From positions 1-6,242 of the forward strand of contig JAGXLK010000159.1 in assembly GCA_018334735.1 (NCBI GenBank): a stretch of DNA of 6,242 bases, written 5' to 3'. Shown piece by piece: positions 1 through 5,377 of this stretch (its first letter is position 1; each line of letters begins with the position of its first letter). The translations under genes were made by a program, and so were the position numbers. Under the pieces are notes generated by a model. It was not told where the DNA came from. It ran no database searches and saw only the letters and a program-made list of their open reading frames with translations. The stretch is from Planctomycetota bacterium (GTDB taxonomy: Bacteria > Planctomycetota > Brocadiia > SM23-32).

Positions 1-173
1 CGGAAGCGGGGGTTGTGCAGCTCGAGCGGTTCCATAAAACCGTAACGAAAGGCGCCCCCAACGCGGCCACTGGACAGGAGGGGAAACTGGCCATCGCGAT
101 GGCGCTGGCTGCCCAAAAATCCATCGACAGCGGCAGTCAACCGGTCAATCTGGCGGACTTGCCCGGTTTTTGA
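1..173 (+). CDS. C-terminal end of a probable Gfo/Idh/MocA-family oxidoreductase (partial)
   Basis: Only the last 57 codons are visible, read in the frame starting at base 3 and ending with TGA at 171-173. The 5' part lies outside the window. The translated tail contains an AIAMALAAQKSIDSGSQPVN stretch. This matches the usual C-terminus of Gfo/Idh/MocA NAD(P)-dependent dehydrogenases, where a final helix with an 'A.A...S...G.PV.L' pattern precedes a short end. The nucleotide-binding Rossmann domain and the catalytic EKP motif are not in view, so the assignment rests on this tail alone. The gene converges on the epimerase gene on the other strand, with 14 bp between the two stop codons. If the call is right, the window holds two members of this family on opposite strands. 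Another family with a similar tail cannot be excluded. Confidence 0.7.
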   Translation, partial: EAGVVQLERFHKTVTKGAPNAATGQEGKLAIAMALAAQKSIDSGSQPVNLADLPGF

Positions 174-187
174 GGTAGGGAATTGGT

Positions 188-1168
188 TTAAAATTCAAAC
201 ATCCAGTCCTGCGGCGTTCGAATATCGTTCTGGATCGCCCTGACCACTCGGAGGGCATATTCTTTCAGCCCAACGCGAGGTTTCCAGAGTTCCGCCGTCA
301 TTTTCTCGATGTCTGCAACATACATCGGGATATCCCGTTCCTGTTCGACTTCTTCAAAAATAGGGTCGATGTCCATCGCTTCGGCTACCGCGAGATCGAC
401 GTCGCGATAGTTCACGATCTGATCCCCGGTCACGTTGTAGATGTTCACGGGAGCGCTACACCTATTCGCCGCAGCGCATGTAGCATACAAAAGATCCGAG
501 ATGTAGCCCACGGTGTGATACCAGGGGTTCTTGTGGCTGACATGGGTAGGTTTGCCTTCGAGCCAGGCCCGGCACGTTCGGCCGGCACGGCCGCCTTCAC
601 CGTAAGGAGCCGCCGGCCAATAATACCGCAGAATAACCGCCGGTATATCGTGTTCCCGGGAGAAGTAGCGGACCATCATCTCCCCGCCGAGTTTTGTATC
701 ATCGTACGGATGAAAGCCGCCTTCCAGAGTTGTGATCCCTTCCTTATTGAGATCGTCTTTGTCCTCCGAGTGCTGATAAACACCGCCCGTCGAACCAAAA
801 ATCAGCCCGGCGCCGCTGCCGGCGAAATGTTCCATCAGTTGCCCCGGGAAAAAACTGTTTATCTCCATCAAACGTTTGAACGTCGGCCAGGTATAGGTAT
901 CATCCAATCCCCATTGGACCGCTTCGTTGAACACATAATCGAAATCTCTCGGCACATTCTGCAGACACTTTGGATTGGCCCCATCAACGGGCCACAGATT
1001 CTCGCACCACTCGGAAACTTCTTCCCTGAGCCGCGGCTCGCTAAAGCGGCAAAGTCCGTGGACCTCGTTGTTTTTCGCAAGAAGATATGAAAGTCCCCGC
1101 CCAAAAAGCCCGGTTACACCCGCCACCAGCACCTTTTTATTCGAAATAAAATCCTGGCCGACAGCCAT
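188..1168 (-). CDS. NAD(P)-dependent epimerase/dehydratase, extended SDR family
   Basis: This 326-residue protein has the usual length of an extended short-chain dehydrogenase/reductase that acts on sugars or nucleotide sugars in the cytoplasm. The N-terminal Rossmann fold shows the G17-V-T-G20-L-F-G23 dinucleotide-binding loop after a hydrophobic strand (KKVLVAG). The catalytic set is visible: S126 in IFGST and the Y155-D-D-T-K159 motif. R181 in ILRYYW corresponds to the conserved 'LR' strand after the catalytic helix. The C-terminal third (about 185-326) should form the substrate domain and contains HTVGYISD (218-225), matching the family's 'hV.D' segment. The start is ATG at 1168, with an AGGAG site (1176-1180 on the complementary strand) at good spacing. 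It lies 39 bp downstream of the Gfo/Idh/MocA gene, so the two are probably cotranscribed. The exact reaction (4-epimerase, dehydratase or reductase) cannot be told from the sequence. Confidence 0.9.
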   Translation of the reverse strand: MAVGQDFISNKKVLVAGVTGLFGRGLSYLLAKNNEVHGLCRFSEPRLREEVSEWCENLWPVDGANPKCLQNVPRDFDYVFNEAVQWGLDDTYTWPTFKRLMEINSFFPGQLMEHFAGSGAGLIFGSTGGVYQHSEDKDDLNKEGITTLEGGFHPYDDTKLGGEMMVRYFSREHDIPAVILRYYWPAAPYGEGGRAGRTCRAWLEGKPTHVSHKNPWYHTVGYISDLLYATCAAANRCSAPVNIYNVTGDQIVNYRDVDLAVAEAMDIDPIFEEVEQERDIPMYVADIEKMTAELWKPRVGLKEYALRVVRAIQNDIRTPQDWMFEF

Positions 1169-1175
1169 GAGTTTT

Positions 1176-1180
1176 CTCCT
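1176..1180 (-). promoter_or_regulatory. Ribosome binding site of the epimerase gene
   Basis: On the minus strand AGGAG lies seven bases before the ATG at 1168 and supports that start codon. It falls inside the 39-bp gap after the upstream dehydrogenase stop codon. The downstream gene can therefore initiate translation on its own, without overlapping stop/start coupling. Confidence 0.8.
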
Positions 1181-1207
1181 TTTTTGGTGATATATTTTGT
1201 AGAAACG

Positions 1208-2365
1208 CTATCCAAGCTTGGGATCAGTAATGCGGGTGGTCTGACTCTCGCCGCCGGGTTCGAAACTTGACTTTGCAATACGTTCATCCAGTAAAGCATC
1301 GAACTTTTCACGGTCCACTGGAATCGAAACCGGAGAATCAGTCCATGAAGAAAGCATAATTGCATTGGAGAGTTCCAGTTGATTAAGACCGGCCCGGGCG
1401 GGGGACAAAAGCTCTTCCCCGTGCAAAATGGCGGCAGCAAAATTTCGCATGATCTCCGCCTGACCTGAGTTGGCTTCCGGGAGTTCTATCGGACTGCGTT
1501 CTGCTTTCGGAGAACCCCACATGGAATCACTGTTCTTACTGAACTCTTCCACTGGAGTATCGTATTGCACAAAGCTCATCTGCTCGCCCATAATGCGCAA
1601 TTTCCCTTTGTCGCCGAAAATTTGCAGCAGAAAACCCGGTCCTGGTTCGCAGGTCGAGACGTAAAGATAACCCGAAGCACCATTTTCATAAGTGAGCCGC
1701 GCCTCGGCCTCGTCTTCGACCTCAATGTCGTGCATGACGGTCCGGGTCCACCCCAGCACCTGGGAGGGAAGTCCGCCCAGCATAAGAAAGATGTCCATCA
1801 TGTGCGGACCCTGATTGAGAAGGGGGCCGCCGCCTTCTCCGGCCCATGTCGCGCGCCACGTCCCGGCGTCGTAGTAAGCCTGTGAGCGAAACTCCGGCAG
1901 TACCAGCAAAGTCCGTCGAATGCGTCCCAGTTCACCATTCTCGACGATTTGGCGTGCTTTCCGCATGATCGGCTCGGTGCGGATCTGAAACATTACGGCA
2001 AACTTACAATCGTTTTTCTCCGCTTCCTCGACCATACGACGCGCGCTGCTTGCGCGCACCGCCAGCGGTTTTTCACACAATACGTGTACGCCATTGTGGA
2101 AAGCCGCAACGGCCACGTCAGCATGATAAAAATGCGGCGTCGCAATGATGATAGCGTCCACGAGACCGCTGTCAAACATCTCCTCGTGGTCCGTAAAATA
2201 GGGGATACCGTACTGTTCGCCCACCTTTTGCGCCTGTTCTTCATCGACGTCAAGAACAGCCCGCAGCTCGATTCCCTCGACATCCAGCGCCTGCCGACAG
2301 TGCGCCATGCCCATGCTCCCGAGTCCAACAACGCCCAACGCCACTTTTTGATTATCGTCACGCAT
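1208..2365 (-). CDS. Gfo/Idh/MocA-family NAD(P)-dependent oxidoreductase
   Basis: This 385-residue cytoplasmic dehydrogenase is of the glucose-fructose oxidoreductase / inositol dehydrogenase type. Members oxidise or reduce hydroxyl/keto groups of sugars, polyols or their derivatives. The N-terminal Rossmann domain (about 8-120) begins with VVGLGSMG (GxGxxG, G14-G19). It carries the family hallmark C97-E98-K99-P100, in which the lysine is catalytic. The second domain contains GGGPLLNQGPHMMD (178-191), with the conserved histidine H188 and D191. Asparagine occupies position 184, where many relatives have aspartate, a variant known in the family. The C-terminal helix region (about 300-345) is typical. 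Translation starts at ATG 2365 after a GAGG site at 2371-2374. A 92-nt leader separates it from a good promoter at 2464-2491. The epimerase gene follows after 39 bp. The substrate is unknown; an inositol or sugar-acid dehydrogenase is the likeliest class. Confidence 0.92.
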   Translation of the reverse strand: MRDDNQKVALGVVGLGSMGMAHCRQALDVEGIELRAVLDVDEEQAQKVGEQYGIPYFTDHEEMFDSGLVDAIIIATPHFYHADVAVAAFHNGVHVLCEKPLAVRASSARRMVEEAEKNDCKFAVMFQIRTEPIMRKARQIVENGELGRIRRTLLVLPEFRSQAYYDAGTWRATWAGEGGGPLLNQGPHMMDIFLMLGGLPSQVLGWTRTVMHDIEVEDEAEARLTYENGASGYLYVSTCEPGPGFLLQIFGDKGKLRIMGEQMSFVQYDTPVEEFSKNSDSMWGSPKAERSPIELPEANSGQAEIMRNFAAAILHGEELLSPARAGLNQLELSNAIMLSSWTDSPVSIPVDREKFDALLDERIAKSSFEPGGESQTTRITDPKLG

Positions 2366-2405
2366 AGTTGCCTCACTTCAAACAGTCTCAGATGTCGATT
2401 CCGCC

Positions 2406-2429
2406 AACACGGGCGCCATACACCGTGTT
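2406..2429 (-). repeat. Leader hairpin upstream of the dehydrogenase gene
   Basis: Perfect 7-bp inverted repeat AACACGG (2406-2412) / CCGTGTT (2423-2429) around a 10-base loop. It lies within the predicted 5' leader of the dehydrogenase mRNA, about 30 nt before the Shine-Dalgarno site. No run of T follows on either strand, so it is not an intrinsic terminator. It could be a small mRNA structure, a protein site or chance. Confidence 0.35.
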
Positions 2430-2463
2430 CGGATCAGTCAAAACCTCACCAGCCCTCTGGCAC

Positions 2464-2491
2464 AGTATAATCACAGCGCCGAAAATTTCAA
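2464..2491 (-). promoter_or_regulatory. Probable sigma-70-type promoter for the dehydrogenase-epimerase unit
   Basis: On the minus strand a -35 box TTGAAA (2486-2491) and a -10 box TATACT (2464-2469) are separated by 16 bp. Each hexamer matches the consensus at five of six positions. Transcription would start near 2457, giving a leader of about 92 nt before the ATG at 2365. The site lies in the largest intergenic gap of the window and points at the dehydrogenase gene, which makes a chance match less likely. If the organism uses a different primary sigma consensus, as Bacteroidota do, the call weakens. Confidence 0.6.
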
Positions 2492-2493
2492 CC

Positions 2494-2509
2494 TTTCGAG
2501 ATCGCGAAA
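2494..2509. promoter_or_regulatory. Candidate operator: 16-bp near-palindrome next to the -35 box
   Basis: TTTCGAGATCGCGAAA is symmetric in seven of eight base pairs about its centre at 2501/2502. It ends two bases upstream of the predicted -35 box, centred about 44-45 bp upstream of the predicted transcription start. That is a usual place for a dimeric activator that contacts RNA polymerase, or for a repressor. The size and symmetry suit a dimeric helix-turn-helix regulator, for example of the LacI or GntR type, but no regulator gene is in the window. The role is inferred from symmetry and position only. Confidence 0.4.
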
Positions 2510-2632
2510 CCACGGCCGGGATTGCCTGCAAAAAGACCCAAAAAGGTGAACAACAGTTGAAACGCTTCGAAGATATTCCGCTATCGCACACTCTTAACTT
2601 CAGATTAACCCAGTCCCGACCCGCAAATTCCA

Positions 2633-3475
2633 TCAGTCCCAGTCGGGAGCCCATCCGGGGTTGATAAGACGGCCGTCCTTTGCCAATCCAAAGATGGCAT
2701 CCATCTCATCCTCGCCAAGTTCGAAATCGAATATGTCAAAATTCTCTTCGAGGTGGTCCACTGAACTCGCTTTTGGAATAGCAACAACGGACGGTTGCTG
2801 CATAAACCATCGAAGAACGACCTGAGCGGCGGTTTTATCGTATTTCTTTCCGATTTCCTCAAGGCGCGGTTCTTCAAGTATGCCACCGCGCGCCAGGGGA
2901 CTGTAGGCAACCAGAAGCGCGTTGTGAGTGCGACACCAGCCCAGCACAGGATCTTGCGACAGGAAGGGGTGGTATTCCACCTGATTACAGAAAATCGGCA
3001 TGTCAGAGGCTTCCGTGGCTTCTTCCAGCAACGACACCGTGAAATTGCTCACGCCGATGTGGCGAACTTTGCCCTGTTCGCTCGCTTCCGCCATCGCTCC
3101 CAAGGTTTCACCAACCGGCACATCGCGATTTGGCCAGTGTATCAGTAACAGATCGACGTAATCAGTCTGGAGCTTCTCGAGGCTTTCATCCAGAGAATTC
3201 TGTACACCGTCTTCATCAAGCCATTCGTGCCAGATTTTTGTGGTCAGAAAGATGTCGGAACGCTCCACTTTCGAACTGGCAATACCTTCACCCACTTCAG
3301 CTTCATTCCCATATATCTGCGCCGTATCAACGTGGTTGTATCCCATTCCCAGAGCGGCGCGTACCGCCTGAACACACTGATCGCCTTTGAGTTTCCACGT
3401 GCCGAGCCCAAGACCCGGCATGCTGCCATCAGGTCCGTCTAAGATGGGCACTTCATTATCCGTATTATTGCTCAT
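2633..3475 (-). CDS. Aldo/keto reductase (classical short AKR, 2,5-diketo-gluconate reductase-like)
   Basis: This 280-residue cytoplasmic NAD(P)H-dependent (beta/alpha)8-barrel reductase reduces aldehydes or ketones to alcohols. The family's catalytic tetrad is complete: D50 and Y55 (HVDTAQIYGNE), K80 (LTTKIWH) and H113 (LLLIHWP). Further family marks are GLGTWKL near the N-terminus, IGVSNF before the middle of the barrel and NQVEYHP. The coenzyme motif reads IPKASSVDHLEEN, with K235 kept. Histidine (H241) replaces the arginine that usually contacts the 2'-phosphate of NADPH. The start is set at ATG 3475, because an AAGGAG site sits nine bases before it; the upstream TTG at 3511 has no such site and only adds 12 atypical residues. 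It lies 91 bp after the ABC exporter gene and 267 bp before the dehydrogenase gene. The substrate is unknown. Confidence 0.92.
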   Translation of the reverse strand: MSNNTDNEVPILDGPDGSMPGLGLGTWKLKGDQCVQAVRAALGMGYNHVDTAQIYGNEAEVGEGIASSKVERSDIFLTTKIWHEWLDEDGVQNSLDESLEKLQTDYVDLLLIHWPNRDVPVGETLGAMAEASEQGKVRHIGVSNFTVSLLEEATEASDMPIFCNQVEYHPFLSQDPVLGWCRTHNALLVAYSPLARGGILEEPRLEEIGKKYDKTAAQVVLRWFMQQPSVVAIPKASSVDHLEENFDIFDFELGEDEMDAIFGLAKDGRLINPGWAPDWD

Positions 3476-3484
3476 TACTTCATA

Positions 3485-3490
3485 CTCCTT
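3485..3490 (-). promoter_or_regulatory. Ribosome binding site that fixes the aldo/keto reductase start
   Basis: AAGGAG on the minus strand lies nine bases before ATG 3475. The competing in-frame TTG at 3511 lies upstream of this site, so the site falls inside the longer reading frame. This argues for the shorter protein. Confidence 0.8.
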
Positions 3491-3541
3491 ACAGAATTTG
3501 TCACGCACCAAATTGCAAACACTCGACTGGACTTTCGGGAT

Positions 3542-3570
3542 ATATTACATGAATTTTGCGTCTTCGTTAA
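3542..3570 (-). promoter_or_regulatory. Weak candidate promoter before the aldo/keto reductase gene
   Basis: On the minus strand TTAACG (3565-3570) and TAATAT (3542-3547) are spaced by 17 bp. Each matches the -35 or -10 consensus at four of six positions, and a TG lies just before the -10 box. The -35 box overlaps the stop codon of the ABC exporter gene. It would give a leader of roughly 60 nt. The AT-rich gap could produce such a match by chance, so readthrough from the exporter gene is an equal alternative. Confidence 0.3.
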
Positions 3571-5300
3571 ACCAGCTCGTGTTCGAATTGAATCCGGTAG
3601 AACCGCGCGTATTTGCCGTCTATTTCCATCAGTTCACCGTGGGTGCCGCGTTCTACGATTTGGCCATCTTCCACAAAAAGAATCTGATCGGCTTCAAGAA
3701 TTGTGGATAGTCGGTGCGCAATAACGAATGTTGTGCGACCTTTCCGCAACTTTTCAACGGCCTGCTGGATCATCAATTCAGTTTCCGAGTCCACCGACGA
3801 TGTCGCTTCGTCCAGCAACAATATGCGTGGGTCTTTTATCAGAGCACGTGCAATCGATATCCGCTGCCGCTGTCCTTCCGAAAGTTTCACGCCGCGTTTA
3901 CCGATCTCTGTATCGTAACTGTCCGGGAGTTCTTCAACAAACTGGCCTGCATTGGCTTTTTCCGCAGCTGATACTATTTCTGCGCGAGACGCGCCTGGGT
4001 TGCCATACCCGATATTTTCTGCGACGGATCCGGAAAACAGAAAATCGTCCTGCATCACCATCCCAATGTAAGAACGCAGGTGACGCAGCTTGATCTTTTG
4101 CACATCATTACCATCGATTTTGACAGCTCCCTGATAGGGATCGTAGAAGCGGGGGATCAGACGTGTAATGGTGGTTTTCCCGGCCCCACTGGGGCCGACC
4201 AATGCGAGCATCTGACCGGGTTTTGCCTGAAAACGTACGCCCCGAAGTATGGTTTCTTCCTCATACCGAAAATAAACATTATCAAAGGTAACATTGCCTT
4301 CGACATCATCCAGCGATACGGCATCCGGCTGATCCTTGATCTCCGGGTCAATATCCATGTAGTCAAAAAATCGCTCGATCCCGGCAAAAAAACGTCCCCC
4401 GCGTTCCACCATGATCATGGTGCGGATAATTGGTTCCAGAAACCGTCTCAGATACATTATAAAAGCCGCCAGGACGCCGACCGTAATGGTCCCTTCAATG
4501 GTCAACATTCCCCCGTAAAGGAGGACAACGGCCAGGGCAACACCGTTGATAAAAACCGCTCCGGGGAAAAGCATTGAGACCCACTTAATGACACGCATCC
4601 GGCTGCGGTAATGGCGTTCGTTGGCTTCGGATACCGCTCCGGCTTCGCGTTCCTCGCCCACAAAAGCCTTGATAATTCGTATGCCGGATAGGTTCTCTTC
4701 CAAAACTTCCGACAATGTGGCTTTTTGCTTGCGCACTTCCCGAAATTTTTCCCACATGTGACGTGCGGTTTGCCGCGCATAAATGATCAAAAGCGGCAAA
4801 AACGCGACGCTGACCAGCGCCAATTGCCAGTTCAGGTAGAACAAAACCACCACGGTGCCTCCCAGACCAGCAAACGCAAGCAGAATGGTTTCGGGACCGT
4901 GATGGAGAATCTCTTCGATGACGTTGATGTCGTCCACGATACGCGAAAGTAATTCTCCGGTCTTTTTCTCGTCGTGAAACGACATTGAAAGTTTCTGGAA
5001 ATGCCCGTAAAGATCGTTGCGCAACCAGGCCGTTATTCGCTGAGCAACTTCGTGACCCCAGTATTCTTTGGCAGCGGCCATCAGCGCCCAAATCCCGTAA
5101 AGCACAACCAGGCCAACTCCCAGAAAAATCAACCCGTGATAGTTTTTCCCAGGAATCAAATTATCAATTGCGTGTCGAATCATCAGGGGCGGGAGAAGCA
5201 ACATCAGAGCGCTGATAACATGCATCAGTTGCACCAACCCGAACAGCTTGCCCCGGGGCCTGACATACTGCTTGAAAAATCTTTTTACATACCGCCACAT
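3567..5300 (-). CDS. ABC exporter, fused membrane and ATPase domains (MsbA/lipid-multidrug type)
   Basis: This complete 577-residue half-transporter would work as a homodimer or heterodimer in the inner membrane. It would export or flip lipids, drugs or other hydrophobic compounds using ATP. The membrane domain (about 1-310) shows six hydrophobic segments near 18-42, 55-77, 136-156, 158-175, 240-264 and 270-290. The ATPase domain carries an A-loop tyrosine (Y346), Walker A GPSGAGKTT (369-377) and Q-loop Q417. The signature is LSEGQ (473-477), with glutamate for the usual third-position glycine. Walker B is ILLLDE (493-498) with catalytic E498, followed by the D-loop SSVD (501-504) and H-loop H529. 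All catalytic residues are present. The ATG at 5300 is the first possible start after an in-frame stop; only a weak GGA element precedes it. The neighbouring redox genes do not reveal the substrate. Confidence 0.95.
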   Translation of the reverse strand: MWRYVKRFFKQYVRPRGKLFGLVQLMHVISALMLLLPPLMIRHAIDNLIPGKNYHGLIFLGVGLVVLYGIWALMAAAKEYWGHEVAQRITAWLRNDLYGHFQKLSMSFHDEKKTGELLSRIVDDINVIEEILHHGPETILLAFAGLGGTVVVLFYLNWQLALVSVAFLPLLIIYARQTARHMWEKFREVRKQKATLSEVLEENLSGIRIIKAFVGEEREAGAVSEANERHYRSRMRVIKWVSMLFPGAVFINGVALAVVLLYGGMLTIEGTITVGVLAAFIMYLRRFLEPIIRTMIMVERGGRFFAGIERFFDYMDIDPEIKDQPDAVSLDDVEGNVTFDNVYFRYEEETILRGVRFQAKPGQMLALVGPSGAGKTTITRLIPRFYDPYQGAVKIDGNDVQKIKLRHLRSYIGMVMQDDFLFSGSVAENIGYGNPGASRAEIVSAAEKANAGQFVEELPDSYDTEIGKRGVKLSEGQRQRISIARALIKDPRILLLDEATSSVDSETELMIQQAVEKLRKGRTTFVIAHRLSTILEADQILFVEDGQIVERGTHGELMEIDGKYARFYRIQFEHELV

Positions 5301-5377
5301 AATTTCTTCATCCGTAAGAAAACGGGAATGTCATATCATGGGCATTGTTAACGGAAGCGGGGCGTGGGCGGGACAGA

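Noticed and set aside
515..1090. Long plus-strand reading frame of 191 codons opposite the epimerase gene
   Set aside because: It is antisense to a well-supported SDR gene with clear catalytic motifs, and its translation shows no recognisable fold or family motif.
2530..2544. Two five-base A/T tracts in the intergenic gap as a terminator or UP element
   Set aside because: No GC-rich stem precedes them on the minus strand, and they are too far upstream of the -35 box to be an UP element.
2614..2648. Inverted repeat TCCCGAC / GTCGGGA as a possible terminator of the aldo/keto reductase gene
   Set aside because: The 21-base loop is long, one arm lies inside the coding end, and no T-run follows on the minus strand.
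2388..2654. Minus-strand reading frame of 88 codons across the gap before the dehydrogenase gene
   Set aside because: It begins inside the aldo/keto reductase coding end in another frame and runs through the predicted promoter and leader. No convincing ribosome site or family resemblance was seen.
3476..3511. Upstream TTG start at 3511 for the aldo/keto reductase
   Set aside because: It has no ribosome site of its own, would encode the real AAGGAG site as protein, and adds residues not expected in the family.
4080..4577. Plus-strand reading frame of 165 codons
   Set aside because: It lies antisense within the ABC exporter, whose ATPase motifs in the same stretch are unmistakable.
5301..5377. 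Promoter before the ABC exporter gene
   Set aside because: No pair of -35/-10 boxes with acceptable spacing was found in the 77-bp gap; only a 4-bp hairpin near 5310-5325 and a GTTAAC palindrome are present.
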